In this document: piece after piece, positions 16,194-25,818 of the stretch
Numbering within the stretch: position 1 is the stretch's first letter
How the letters are laid out: each line of letters opens with the position of its first letter
Source: Streptomyces sp. NBC_00443
GTDB lineage: Bacteria > Actinomycetota > Actinomycetes > Streptomycetales > Streptomycetaceae
Reading direction: 5' to 3'
Assembly (NCBI RefSeq): GCF_036014175.1
Contig: NZ_CP107917.1
Coordinates: forward strand, 3,844,001-3,908,000
DNA: 64,000 nucleotides
Notes under the pieces: generated by a model
Seen by the model: the letters and a program-made list of their open reading frames with translations, nothing else
Databases searched by the model: none
What the model was told of the DNA's origin: nothing
Made by a program: the position numbers and the translations under genes

Positions 16194-18122
16194 CTACTTC
16201 GCGTACAGCTCTTCGACCTCCGCCGCGAAGTCCCGCATGACGGCCTCCCGTCGCAGCTTCATCGACGGCGTGAGGTGGCCGTTCAGCTCCGTGAAGTCGG
16301 TCGGCAGGATCGTGAAGCGGCGAATGGACTCCGGGCGCGAGACCAGCTTGTTGGCCTCGTCGATCGCGCGTTGCAGGATCGCCCTCAGCTCGGCGTCGTC
16401 GACGAGGAGTTCCGCGGGGACGGGGTGCTTGCCGTTCATGCGTCGCCAGTGGCTCACGCCGTCCATGTCCAGGGTGATCAGGGCGGACACGAAAGGCCGC
16501 CGATCGCCCACGACCATGCACTGGGAGATCAGGGGGTGGGAGCGCAGCCAGTTCTCCAGGGGCGCCGGGGCCACACTCTTGCCGCCCGCCGTGATCAGGA
16601 GTTCCTTCTTGCGGCCGGTGATCGTCAGATAGCCCTCGTCGTCCAGAGCGCCGATGTCCCCGGTCGGCAGCCAGCCGTCGGCGGCAGCCGGGACGACGCC
16701 GCCCGCGGAAGGGTCCCAGTAGCCGCGCAGCACCTGGTCGCCGGAGATGAGGATCTCGCCGTCCGCGGCGATACGGATGCGGGTGCCGGGCAGGGGCCAG
16801 CCCACCGTCCCCAGACGGGGCTTGGAGGGCGGTGTCACCGTCGCGGCGCCCGTCACCTCCGTGAGGCCGTAGCCCTCGTAGATCTCGATGCCGGCGCCGG
16901 AATAGAAGGCGGCCAGGCGGCGGCCGAGCGGTGAGCCGCCGCAGATCGCGTACCGCACCCGGCCGCCCATCGCGTTGCGGATACGGCGGTAGACCAGGGG
17001 GTCGTAGAAGGCGCGGGCCGTCTTGAGCGCCGTGCCCGGGCCACCGCCCGTCCCCGAGGCCCTGGCCTCCATCGCCTCGCCGTAGCGCTCGGCCACCGAC
17101 GCCGCGCGGTCGAAGGACGACGCCCGGCCACCCGTCTCGGCCTTGGCGCGGGCGGAGTTGAAGATCTTCTCCAGCATGTAGGGGATGGTCAGCAGGCACG
17201 TGGGGCGGAAGGCCGCCAGGTCCGGCAGCAGGTCCTCCGCCTTCAGGCTCGGCGCGTGACCGAGGCGCACCCTGGCCCGGATGCAGGCCACCGCGACCAT
17301 CCGGCCGAAGACGTGCGACATGGGGAGGAAGAGCAGCACCGACGCCTCTTCGCTCGTACGCGCCTTGAAGATCGGGTAGAGCAGCTCGATCGCGTTGTCC
17401 ACCTCGGCGAAGAAGTTGCCGTGCGTCAGCGCGCAGCCCTTGGGGCGGCCCGTCGTGCCCGAGGTGTAGATGAGTGTCGCCAGCGTGTCCGGCACCAGCA
17501 TGCCCCGCCGTACGCCCACTTCGCCGTCCGGCTGCTGCGTCCCCAGCTCGGCCAGCCGCTCCACATGGCCCTTCTCCATCACCCACATGCGGTGCAGGTC
17601 CGGCACCCGGTCCAGTTCGGGACCGAGGGCGGCCGCCTGCGCGGCGGTCTCCGTGACCAGGGCCACCGCACCGGAGTCCTGGAGGATCCAGCGGGTCTGG
17701 AACACGGACGAGGTGGGATAGACGGGGACCGTGACAAGGCCGGCCGCCCATGCGCCGAAGTCGAGGAGTGTCCACTCGTACGTGGTCCGCGCCATGATCG
17801 CGATCCGGTCGCCCGGTTCCAGTCCCTCGGCGATCAGCCCCTTCGCCACCGCCTGCACCTGCTCGGCGAACTGCGCCGCCGTCACGTCCGACCAGCGCCC
17901 GTCCTCGCCCCTGCGGCTGAGGACGACCGCGTCCGGCGCCGCGGCCGCGTTGTCGAAGGGCAGGTCCCCGAGCGACCCATGGGTCACGTGCGGCGCGAAC
18001 GGCGGTACGTACGCCTCCCGCACGGCACCGTCCAGTCGCCGCGTCTCGGGCTGCACCAGGGTCGGGCCCGGAGCGTCGTCGAAGGCGGCCGAGGCGGCGA
18101 ATGAGGGAAGCGGGGTGGACAC
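16194..18122 (-). CDS. Long-chain fatty acyl-CoA ligase (AMP-forming)
   Basis: A 642-residue ANL-superfamily enzyme that activates fatty acids to acyl-CoA through an acyl-adenylate. The phosphate-binding loop TLIYTSGTTGRPKG is clear, as are the A5-type EGYGLTE and the C-domain motif LPTGDIGALDDEGYLTITGRKKE, with the catalytic Lys in a GKSVAP segment. Size and order match long-chain (FadD15-like) ligases. It is in the same direction as the thiolase gene about 235 bp upstream, and probably supplies acyl-CoA for this locus. The gap 18123-18357 shows no gene. Confidence 0.92.
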   Translation of the reverse strand: MSTPLPSFAASAAFDDAPGPTLVQPETRRLDGAVREAYVPPFAPHVTHGSLGDLPFDNAAAAPDAVVLSRRGEDGRWSDVTAAQFAEQVQAVAKGLIAEGLEPGDRIAIMARTTYEWTLLDFGAWAAGLVTVPVYPTSSVFQTRWILQDSGAVALVTETAAQAAALGPELDRVPDLHRMWVMEKGHVERLAELGTQQPDGEVGVRRGMLVPDTLATLIYTSGTTGRPKGCALTHGNFFAEVDNAIELLYPIFKARTSEEASVLLFLPMSHVFGRMVAVACIRARVRLGHAPSLKAEDLLPDLAAFRPTCLLTIPYMLEKIFNSARAKAETGGRASSFDRAASVAERYGEAMEARASGTGGGPGTALKTARAFYDPLVYRRIRNAMGGRVRYAICGGSPLGRRLAAFYSGAGIEIYEGYGLTEVTGAATVTPPSKPRLGTVGWPLPGTRIRIAADGEILISGDQVLRGYWDPSAGGVVPAAADGWLPTGDIGALDDEGYLTITGRKKELLITAGGKSVAPAPLENWLRSHPLISQCMVVGDRRPFVSALITLDMDGVSHWRRMNGKHPVPAELLVDDAELRAILQRAIDEANKLVSRPESIRRFTILPTDFTELNGHLTPSMKLRREAVMRDFAAEVEELYAK

Positions 18123-18357
18123 GGGCGGCTCCTGCGGCGGGCGTGCAGCGACGAAACTGCTTGCTGCATGACGTACGTGCCTCGCGCACCGTGGCGTTCA
18201 CCTGCCGAGGCCGGCGGAAACGGGTTACCGCTGGTTAGGCAGGCGATCGTACGGCGCGGGCGTGTGGGGGTTGTGCGGGTTCGGGGGTGGTCCGGAGCCG
18301 GGTATGTGCAACGTCGGGGGTTATGTGAGGAGCACTCAGCTTCGTCTCACCGTCCCC

Positions 18358-19650
18358 TTACCTTCGCTCCAGGACAGCCGTCGCCCCCTGCCCGCCGGCT
18401 GCACACACGGAGATCAGCCCGCGCCCCGAACCGCCCCTCTGCGCCATCGACTTGGCCAGCGTCGCCACGATCCGCGCCCCGGTCGCCGCGAAGGGGTGGC
18501 CGGTGGCCAGGGAGGACCCGGTCACGTTCAGCCGGGCCCGGTCCACAGGGGCGAGCCCCCGCTTCTCCCACGCCGCCAGTGTGGCCAGCACCTGGGACGC
18601 GAAGGCCTCGTGGATCTCGACGAGGTCGAAGTCGGGGAGGGCCAGCCCGGCCCGCTCCAGCATCCGCGGGACGGCGTACGCCGGTGCCATCAGCAGCCCG
18701 TCCTCGCCACCCGCGACATCGCCCCGTACGAAGTCCACGGCCGCCGTCTCGTAGGCGGTGAGGTAGGCCAGCGGCTCCAGCCCCCTGCGCTCGGCCCACT
18801 CCTCGCTACCCAGCAGCACGACCGCCGCCCCGTCCGTCAGCGGCGTCGAATTGCCCGCCGTCATCGTCGGGCCGGCCCGGTCGAGGCCGAACACCGGCTT
18901 GAGCGCGGCCAGTTTCTCCGGCGTCGAACCGGGGCGCAGGTTCTGGTCCCGGTCCAGGCCCCGGAAGGGCACGACCAGATCCTCGAAGAAGCCCCGCTCG
19001 TACGCCGCCGCCAGCCGCTGGTGACTGGCCGCCGCCAACTCGTCCTGCGCCTCGCGGGAGACGCCCCAGGCCCGTGCCGTGACGGCGGCGTGCTCACCCA
19101 TGGACAGCTTCGTGCGGGGCTCGGCGTTGCGGGGGATGTCGGGGACCAGGTGGGACGGCCGTACGCCCGACAGTGCCCTGAGCCGGCCGCCGAGCGACGT
19201 GGCACGCCGGGCCTGCAGCAGGATGCGGCGCAGCTCGTCGTTGACGCCGAGGGGCGCATCGCTCGCCGTGTCCGCCCCGCCGGCGATCGCCGACTCGGTC
19301 TGGCCGAGCGCGATCTTGTTGGCGGCGGCGATGACGGCCTGGAGACCGGTGCCGCAGGCCTGCTGGATGTCGTAGGCGGGGGTGCGCGCGTCCAGCTTCG
19401 AGCCGAGAACGGTCTCGCGGGCGAGATTGAAGTCCCGGCTGTGCTTGAGGACGGCCCCCGCCACGAGCTCGCCGACCGCGCCAGGATCGCCCAGCCGGTA
19501 CCGCTCGACCAGGCCGTCGACCACGGCCGTGAGCATGTCCTGGTTGGATGCGGTGGCGTACGGGCCGTCGGAGCGGGCGAACGGGATACGGGTGCCGCCG
19601 ATGATCGCTACACGCCGGACCGCCGGCGCCAACAGGAAGCTCATCTCCAC
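18358..19650 (-). CDS. Acetyl-CoA acetyltransferase / 3-ketoacyl-CoA thiolase
   Basis: A 430-residue thiolase. The acyl-accepting Cys99 is in DIQQACGTG. The catalytic His residues are in VEIHEAFA and SLATGHPFAATGAR, and the second Cys is in ISVCAAGGQG. All active-site residues are present. The length and sequence style fit FadI-like beta-oxidation thiolases. It is divergent from the FabG-like gene across a 79-bp promoter region with two TetR-type palindromes, so both genes are probably co-regulated. Confidence 0.92.
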   Translation of the reverse strand: MEMSFLLAPAVRRVAIIGGTRIPFARSDGPYATASNQDMLTAVVDGLVERYRLGDPGAVGELVAGAVLKHSRDFNLARETVLGSKLDARTPAYDIQQACGTGLQAVIAAANKIALGQTESAIAGGADTASDAPLGVNDELRRILLQARRATSLGGRLRALSGVRPSHLVPDIPRNAEPRTKLSMGEHAAVTARAWGVSREAQDELAAASHQRLAAAYERGFFEDLVVPFRGLDRDQNLRPGSTPEKLAALKPVFGLDRAGPTMTAGNSTPLTDGAAVVLLGSEEWAERRGLEPLAYLTAYETAAVDFVRGDVAGGEDGLLMAPAYAVPRMLERAGLALPDFDLVEIHEAFASQVLATLAAWEKRGLAPVDRARLNVTGSSLATGHPFAATGARIVATLAKSMAQRGGSGRGLISVCAAGGQGATAVLERR

Positions 19651-19673
19651 CCACTCCTCATGTCACCATGGAC

Positions 19674-19702
19674 TTACCTCGGGTAACCTTACTCCGGAGT
19701 CA
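19674..19702. promoter_or_regulatory. Tandem TetR-type operators in the thiolase/fabG divergent promoter
   Basis: TTACCTCGGGTAA (19674-19686) is a palindrome, and TTACTCCGGAGTCA (19689-19702) is a second near-palindrome with the same TTAC-core-GTAA style, 15 bp away. The pair lies midway in the 79-bp gap between the two divergent genes. The TetR gene at 21932-22594 closes the cluster and is the likely binder, with a fatty acyl-CoA as effector by analogy with FadR-type TetR proteins. Confidence 0.55.
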
Positions 19703-19729
19703 GCACCGGAGCGCACTGGGGAGTGAGAC

Positions 19730-21099
19730 ATGGCCGACCGCTATCTGAGCTTCACCGGCACGGCGCCCGGCCGCCTCCTCACCCGCCGACTCGGGCTGCC
19801 GCAGCCCACCGCGCTCCAACGCTGGTCACCGGAGCGGCCCTTGCTGAAGGGCGACCGGCTGCTCCTGACGGCCGGCAAGTCGGACCTCGGTCTCACCGAT
19901 GCCGATGCCGATGCGAATCCCAGTGCCGATGCCCGTACCGCCCTGGCCCTCGACCTGACGACCGCCCCCTCCGCGAAGCCCGCCGCCGTCGTCCTGGACG
20001 CCACGGGCGTGCGGGACGTCGAGACGCTCGCCGAGGTGCACGCGGCCCTGCACCCCGTCGTGCGGTCGGTCGCCGAGAGCGGCCGGGTCGTCGTGCTCGG
20101 CGCGCCCCTCGACCCCGCCGACCACCACCAGGCCGCCGCCCAGCAGGCCCTGGAGGGCTTCACGCGCTCGCTCGGCAAGGAGATCGGGCGCGGCAGGACG
20201 GTCAATCTCGTACGGCTGACGGACGCGCACACCGCCGAGTCGACCCTGCGCTTCCTCCTCTCCCCCAGGTCGGCGTACATCAGCGGCCAGGTCATCGAAG
20301 TGGGTCCGGCTCCGGCGGACGTCACCGCACCCCCGACGCACCCCACGACACTCCCCACGACCCCCGCCGCCCCCTCACCGGCCGCACCGCGCTGGTCACC
20401 GGCGCCGCGCGCGGCATCGGCGAGGCCGTCGCCGAGACGCTGGCCAGGGACGGCGCCCGGGTCGTCGTACTCGACGTGCCGCAGGCCGAACAGGACGCCC
20501 GGCGGGTGGCCGACCGGCTCGGCGGCACCGCCCTCGCGCTCGACATCACCGCCCCCGACGCGGGCGCGCGCATCGCCGCCGCGCTGCCCGGCGGCCTGGA
20601 CGTCCTGGTGCACAACGCCGGGATCACACGCGACCGGCGACTGGTCAACATGCCTGCCGAACGCTGGAGTTCGGTGCTCGACGTCAATCTCGCGAGCGTG
20701 CTGCGCACGACGGACGCGCTGCTGGAGAGCGGAACGCTGAAACGAGGCGGGCGGATCGTGGCGACGGCGTCGATCGCGGGACTGGCGGGGAACGCCGGGC
20801 AGACCAACTACGGCGCGAGCAAGGCGGGCATCGTCGGCCTGGTCCGAGCCCTCGCGCCACGTGCCCTCGCCGAGCACGGCGTGACGGTCAACGCGGTCGC
20901 GCCCGGGTTCGTCGAGACGAAGATGACCGCCGCGATTCCGCTGTTCATCCGGCAGGCGGGGCGCCGGATGAACTCCCTAGCGCAGGGTGGACTGCCGGTC
21001 GATGTCGCCGAGACGACGGCCTGGCTGGCGGATCCGGGATCCGGAGGCGTCAACGGCCAGGTCGTCCGGGTATGCGGCCAGAGCCTGCTGGGGGCGTGA
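19730..21099 (+). pseudogene. FabG-like 3-oxoacyl reductase with a one-base frameshift
   Basis: A two-domain short-chain dehydrogenase of the long (about 450-residue) actinobacterial FabG type, split by a frameshift. The N-terminal half starts at ATG 19730 (MADRYLSFTGTAPGR) and reads through about 20360. The catalytic half continues in the preceding frame with the NADP motif TGAARGIGEA, NAG at HNAGIT, the catalytic TASIAG and YGASK, and ends at 21099. Adding one C to either C5 run (20361-20365 or 20370-20374) joins the halves into one normal protein of about 456 residues. It may be a sequencing error, a true loss, or slippage. The TGATG overlap with the next gene shows the original operon. 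Confidence 0.85.
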
Positions 21100-21950
21100 T
21101 GTCCCTCGTCCTCACCGCTCCTCCTTCGCTTCCGCCCCTGCTCGCCCGGGGCGCCCTGTTGTCACCCTTCAAACGCCCGGGCCCGCAGGCGGAGTTCCCG
21201 CGCACGAGGCTCGTCCTGCCGGACCTCCGCGTCGACCTCGCCCGGCTGGCCGCCTACGAGAGGGTGTGCGGGTTCGCCACCGGGGACGACGCCCTGCCGG
21301 TGACGTATCCGCATGTGCTCGGCTTCCCGCTGGCGATGCGGCTGATGAGCGGCCGGGACTTCCCGCTGCCGCTGCTCGGTCTCGTCCACACGTCGATCAC
21401 CGTCACCCGGCACCGGGCCCTCACCGCCACGCGCGCGTACGAACTCTCCGTGCACATCGACGGGTTGCTGCCCCACCGGCGCGGCACGGAGGCCGCGGTG
21501 ATCACCGAGATGCGGGCCGGCGACGAGGTCGTGTGGGAGTCGCGGAGCACCTATCTGGCCAGGCACCGCACCACCGGTCCGGCGGCCGCACCGCACGTGG
21601 AGGACGTGCCGGGGCGCAAGCCGCTGCCCGCCGTCGCCGACTGGCGGCTCGCCGCCGACGTCGGACGCCGCTACGGGGCCGCTTCCGGCGACCGCAACCC
21701 CATCCACCTCCACCCGCTCAGCGCCCGCCTGTTCGGCTTCCCGCGGGCCATCGCGCACGGCATGTGGACGGTGGCCCGCTGCCTCGCCGCGCACGGCACA
21801 CCGGAGGCGGTGCGGGTGCGGGCCGGCTTCCGGGCACCGGTGCTGCTGCCGGGGACGGTGACGTACGCCGCGCAGGGCGGGCGGTTCGAGCTGCGGGGCG
21901 GCGAGGACCGCGTCCACCTGGCCGGGGAGGTCTACCCGCTCGCTTCGTGA
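21099..21950 (+). CDS. MaoC-like (R)-specific enoyl hydratase
   Basis: A 283-residue double-hotdog hydratase. The catalytic hydratase 2 motif is present in the C-terminal hotdog: YGAASGDRNPIHLHPLSA, with catalytic Asp and His, then AIAHGMW. The N-terminal hotdog lacks the motif, as is normal. It hydrates or dehydrates enoyl/3-hydroxyacyl thioesters. The start ATG at 21099 overlaps the FabG-like stop (TGATG), so the two are translationally coupled, consistent with successive fatty acyl steps. Its 3' end overlaps the convergent TetR gene by 19 nt. Confidence 0.9.
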   Translation: MSLVLTAPPSLPPLLARGALLSPFKRPGPQAEFPRTRLVLPDLRVDLARLAAYERVCGFATGDDALPVTYPHVLGFPLAMRLMSGRDFPLPLLGLVHTSITVTRHRALTATRAYELSVHIDGLLPHRRGTEAAVITEMRAGDEVVWESRSTYLARHRTTGPAAAPHVEDVPGRKPLPAVADWRLAADVGRRYGAASGDRNPIHLHPLSARLFGFPRAIAHGMWTVARCLAAHGTPEAVRVRAGFRAPVLLPGTVTYAAQGGRFELRGGEDRVHLAGEVYPLAS

Positions 21951-22594
21951 GGGGCGTCCGGCGGCGACCAGGGCCGCCCGTCCATGAGGTTGCCCAGGCC
22001 GGCCCACGCGAAGTTCATCAGCGTGGCCGCCGCCTCCCGTGCCGTCACGGTCGGCGTGGCGTTGGCCCAGTCGGCGAGGGACTCGGCGGCGCCGACCAGG
22101 GCCTCGGCGAGACCGGCGACCTCGCTCTCGGGGAGGTCGGGGTCGCGGTGGGCCTCGCGTGCGGCCACGAGGATCAGCTGCGTCACGAACTCGACGATCT
22201 CCGCCCGCATCTTGGCGACCTCGGAGGCGAACGGCTCGCCATGGGTGCGGGCCTGGAGGTGCAGGACGGACCAGGCGTCCGGGTAGTGCGAGGTGTGGGC
22301 GAAGAACGCTCGCAGTCCGTCCCAGAGCTGGCGGTCGGCGGGCAGCTCGGTCCGTACGCCGGAGCGCACCGCTACGACGAGCGCGGCGGCCTCGCGCCGG
22401 ATGCACGCGGTGAAGAGGTCTTCCTTCGAGTTCAGGTACAGATACACCAACGGCTTCGAGACGCCCGCCAGTTCGGCTATCTCGTCCATCGACGCGGCCA
22501 TGTACCCGCGCCTGCCGAAGGTACGCACGGCGGCGTCCAGCATCTGCTGCTCACGGACGGCCCGCGGCATCCGTTTGGTCTTCACGGCACCCAT
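21932..22594 (-). CDS. TetR-family regulator of the fatty-acyl locus
   Basis: A 220-residue repressor. The N-terminal HTH is typical (MDEIAELAGVSKPLVYLYL) with the preceding FGRRGYMAAS helix. The helical C-terminal half is a ligand pocket. It lies at the end of the thiolase/FabG/MaoC locus and overlaps the MaoC gene tail to tail. The paired TTAC palindromes at 19674-19702 are its likely operators. An acyl-CoA effector is inference from locus content. Confidence 0.9.
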   Translation of the reverse strand: MGAVKTKRMPRAVREQQMLDAAVRTFGRRGYMAASMDEIAELAGVSKPLVYLYLNSKEDLFTACIRREAAALVVAVRSGVRTELPADRQLWDGLRAFFAHTSHYPDAWSVLHLQARTHGEPFASEVAKMRAEIVEFVTQLILVAAREAHRDPDLPESEVAGLAEALVGAAESLADWANATPTVTAREAAATLMNFAWAGLGNLMDGRPWSPPDAPHEASG

Positions 22595-22652
22595 GGCCGT
22601 TAGCGTACGGGCCGGGAGGGAGATCCCACCCGGCCCGCCGTGAACACCTGTC

Positions 22653-23996
22653 CTACTTGTCGTCGCCCAGCTCGTCGGCGAACCGTGCCACCCGGTCCGT
22701 CAGCAACTGCCCGTCGACGGGCGGCAGGGCCGTCAGCCGGGGCAGCAACTGCGCGGCGAGCAGGGTGGACAGGGCCGAGGTGTCGGCGCTCGTGCCGTCG
22801 GTCCGTACGACGACCGGCTGCGGCGCCCTGCCGGCGAGCTTCGCGCCCACCTCCAGGCGACGCCGGGCGAGTTCGTACTGAAGGACCGCACGGTTGTCGC
22901 GGTAGGCCTTGGCCAGAGCGCGCTGGGCGCGTGCCTCGTTCTCGGCGGCGATCAGGCCGCTGCGGCCCCGCGTCTCGATCTCGAACCGCACGCGCTGGGC
23001 GTTGGTCTCCTGCTCCTCCAGCAGTTGCGCGACCTCTTCACGAGCCCGGTTCAGCGCGGCCTTGACCTCGACGATCCGGGCGTCGCGCACCTTCTTGGCC
23101 CGCTCGATGTCCATGCCCAGCTGGTCGATCCGACGCTTGCGGATGAGCCCCCACTCCTGGTCGTACGCCGTGCGCTCCTTGGCGACCCGCTCCCGGGTGG
23201 CCAGGTGCTGCTGGTACTGCGCCGGCAGTTGCACGTCCGGGATGTTGGAGCCGGTGATGCGCACGCCGTAGCGGGACAGCTGGCGGTTGAGCAGCTCCTG
23301 CATGTCGGCCACGTCCGAGCCGCGCAGGTCGTACGCCCGCTCGGTACGCATCTTGCGCGCCCGCTGCCGGATCGCGTCCTGTACGGCGCTGGAGAGCACC
23401 AGGTCGAAGTTGCCCGCGCCGATCGTGCGGACGAACAGCACGGCGTCGGTGATGCGGAACTTCAGGAAGAACTCGATGGAGCGCAGCGGCACGTTCTCCT
23501 GCGTCGGGCAGGCCATCACCGGCGCGGAGTACGGGATCTCGGTGGCGGTGTCGACGACGAAGTCGACCCGGGACCACGGGTGCCACAGGTAGTGGCGGCC
23601 GGCGTCCAGGGTGCGGATGACGGCGCCGTAGCGGGTCAGCACGCCGTTGGTGCCCTGCTCGATCTCGACGATCGAGGAGCGCCACCACCACAGCACGCCG
23701 ATCAGCACCAGGACGACGCCGCCGACGTAGGACAGGGTGGCGAGGGTGCCGTAGGCGAGGTCTCCGGCGACCGACTGGGAGTCCGCCTCCTGCAGGGACA
23801 GCATCACGCCCATGAGGAGGGCGTAGACGCCGAGCCACAGCGGCAGCATCCACCACAGGCGTCGCCGGTGGCGGGGGATGATCACCGGGATCAGGGTGTC
23901 GGCCTCGCCGCCGCGCAGCAGCCGCGCGATGTCGCTCCAGGGGGCGACCTTCTCGGAGATGACCGACCGGCGGTGGGAGGAACGGGCGGTGCTCAC
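22653..23996 (-). CDS. SPFH/Band 7 domain membrane protein (second of a pair)
   Basis: A 447-residue protein. Two hydrophobic segments (about residues 47-70 and 85-107) precede an SPFH domain with VLTRYGAVIRTLDAGRHY and the VRITGSNIPDVQLPAQYQ strand. A long charged coiled coil follows (about 265-385, Glu/Arg/Ala-rich). Such proteins form oligomeric membrane scaffolds. Its GTG start overlaps the stop of the upstream SPFH gene by 4 nt, so the two are co-translated and may form a mixed ring. The partner protein is 113 residues longer. Confidence 0.85.
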   Translation of the reverse strand: MSTARSSHRRSVISEKVAPWSDIARLLRGGEADTLIPVIIPRHRRRLWWMLPLWLGVYALLMGVMLSLQEADSQSVAGDLAYGTLATLSYVGGVVLVLIGVLWWWRSSIVEIEQGTNGVLTRYGAVIRTLDAGRHYLWHPWSRVDFVVDTATEIPYSAPVMACPTQENVPLRSIEFFLKFRITDAVLFVRTIGAGNFDLVLSSAVQDAIRQRARKMRTERAYDLRGSDVADMQELLNRQLSRYGVRITGSNIPDVQLPAQYQQHLATRERVAKERTAYDQEWGLIRKRRIDQLGMDIERAKKVRDARIVEVKAALNRAREEVAQLLEEQETNAQRVRFEIETRGRSGLIAAENEARAQRALAKAYRDNRAVLQYELARRRLEVGAKLAGRAPQPVVVRTDGTSADTSALSTLLAAQLLPRLTALPPVDGQLLTDRVARFADELGDDK

Positions 23997-25675
23997 TGGT
24001 CGGCCCCCTCGGAGACGTCAGAACTGATGGAGCTCATGGAGCTCTCGGAACTGTCGGAGCGCTCGGAACTGTCGGTCGATGCGGGCTGTCCGGGCACCTG
24101 CGGCACCGTCGGCCGCTCGGCCGCCAGCAGCGCGCCGATCTCCGTCTCGCGCGCGGCGATCCGCTCGGACACCTCGGTGAGACGCGACCGTACGGCCGCC
24201 ATGTCCTCGTCGGTGAACAGTTCCGTGCCGCGCTCACCGACCAACTCGCGGGCCAGCTCCAGGAAGTCGATGCCGGCGCCGCCGTCCGTCGCGCCGCCGA
24301 TGCGCACCAGCCGGGGCAGGTGGTCGGCGACCTGTTCCAGCGTGTCCAGCACCTGCTGCTGGTAGCGGTACTCCAGGATCTCCGGCGCCTCCGCCGCGGT
24401 CACCGCGCGGATGTCGAGGGCCTGTGCCTCCAGCAGGGCCGCGTTGGCCTTCGCCTCGGACTCGGCCTGCACGTAGCGCTGGCGGGCGAGCGCCTCGGCG
24501 CGGTTGGTCTCGCGCTCCACGGCGGTGTCCATCTGCGCCTGGTACTGGGCGATGTCGGCCTGGATCGCGGAGAGCGTCTCGTGGCTGGAGGCGAGTTCGC
24601 GGGTGAGGTCGCCCTCGTCCTGCTCCTTGCGGAGCTGGAGCGCGTACTCGTGCGTGTACGCCTCCTTGGCCACCCGCACCATCTCCGGCGCCGCCAGGTC
24701 CATGCGGTAGCGCTGGTCGGAGGGTTCGGCGTGGGTGATGTTGGCGTTGGTCAGCTCGACGGCCGGGCGGAACTGCTGGTTGAGCAGGTCCAGCAGCCGG
24801 CCGGTGTCCTCGCCGACCATGTCGTAGATCCCGGCGGCTTCCTGTTCGTAGACGAGGGTGCGGATCGTCTCGCTCACCGCGTTGCTCAGCTTCTCCTCGA
24901 AGCCGCGCACCGCGCCCAGCGTGTAGACGAACTCGGTCGGATCGCTGATCCGGAACTGGATGAACAGGTCGATCGACGCCTTCACGCCGCCCTTGGTCGG
25001 TGCCTCGCGCACCGGGGCGTTGAAGGGGTACTCGATCGTGGTGTTGACGATGTACGACACCCGCTTCCACGGGCTCAGCAGCACGATCCGGCCCGGGCCG
25101 ACGACCCTCTCCAGCTTGCCGAACCGGGTGATCATCGCCTGGCAGCCGTCCGGCACCATGACCATGCCCTGGCGCCACCACACGAAGGCGACGGCGCCCA
25201 GCGAGATGACCCAGTAGTGCACGCCGAACAGCGGGTTGGTCAGGACGTCGGCGCCGGACGCGCCCACGATTGCCGCACCGACCGCGCCCAGCACGAGCAG
25301 CGTCAGCACGGGCAGCATGGAGATCAGCGAGCGGCCCTTGGGGATCACCATCGGGCAGATGGCGTGCACCATCCCGGTGCCCTCGCGCACCTGCTCGCTG
25401 CGGCCGAGCGCCTCCCCGGCCTCGTCCAGCGGCACCGTCTTCTGCCGCATCACGGTGGCGGTGGAGCCGCCCTGTTCCCGGGCGGCCGGGAAGTCGGCCG
25501 GGTCGATGCCCTCGCCCGGGACGTCGTACTCCTCGCCGCCGTCTCCCCGTGTCCCCCGACCGCCGATCTGCCGCCGCAGTTCGTCCTGCGCGGCCGTCCG
25601 CGGATCGGTTCCGGAGACGACGGCGTCGGCAACCCGTCGTGCGCTCTTCTTTGCCTGCGCGCGCGCTCGTGCCAC
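23993..25675 (-). CDS. SPFH/Band 7 domain membrane protein (first of a pair)
   Basis: A 560-residue scaffold-type membrane protein. A charged N-terminal tail of about 110 residues precedes two hydrophobic segments (about 117-165). The SPFH domain follows, with MVPDGCQAMITRFGKLERVV and VELTNANITHAEP. A predicted coiled coil covers about 345-440. The C-terminus ends in a Ser/Glu/Asp-rich low-complexity stretch (SERSDSSESSMSSISS). GTG start at 25675 with AAGGGGGAA upstream. The downstream SPFH gene overlaps by 4 nt. No NfeD-type protease gene, the usual stomatin partner, is next to it. Confidence 0.86.
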   Translation of the reverse strand: MARARAQAKKSARRVADAVVSGTDPRTAAQDELRRQIGGRGTRGDGGEEYDVPGEGIDPADFPAAREQGGSTATVMRQKTVPLDEAGEALGRSEQVREGTGMVHAICPMVIPKGRSLISMLPVLTLLVLGAVGAAIVGASGADVLTNPLFGVHYWVISLGAVAFVWWRQGMVMVPDGCQAMITRFGKLERVVGPGRIVLLSPWKRVSYIVNTTIEYPFNAPVREAPTKGGVKASIDLFIQFRISDPTEFVYTLGAVRGFEEKLSNAVSETIRTLVYEQEAAGIYDMVGEDTGRLLDLLNQQFRPAVELTNANITHAEPSDQRYRMDLAAPEMVRVAKEAYTHEYALQLRKEQDEGDLTRELASSHETLSAIQADIAQYQAQMDTAVERETNRAEALARQRYVQAESEAKANAALLEAQALDIRAVTAAEAPEILEYRYQQQVLDTLEQVADHLPRLVRIGGATDGGAGIDFLELARELVGERGTELFTDEDMAAVRSRLTEVSERIAARETEIGALLAAERPTVPQVPGQPASTDSSERSDSSESSMSSISSDVSEGADQ

Positions 25676-25818
25676 GGTTCCCCCTTACGTTCACGAATGC
25701 CGGTGCGAACAGCCGTTCCACCGACGTGGATCCGGCCATCCCACACCATGGATCCGGACAAGCGTAAGGGCGGGGTCCGTGCAGTTACCGAGTGGTATCG
25801 CTGCCGGGACGCGGCAGG

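Noticed and set aside
20330..20380. Programmed ribosomal frameshift in the FabG-like gene
   Set aside because: No slippery heptamer with a downstream pseudoknot stands out; a missing C in a homopolymer is simpler, though slippage cannot be excluded.
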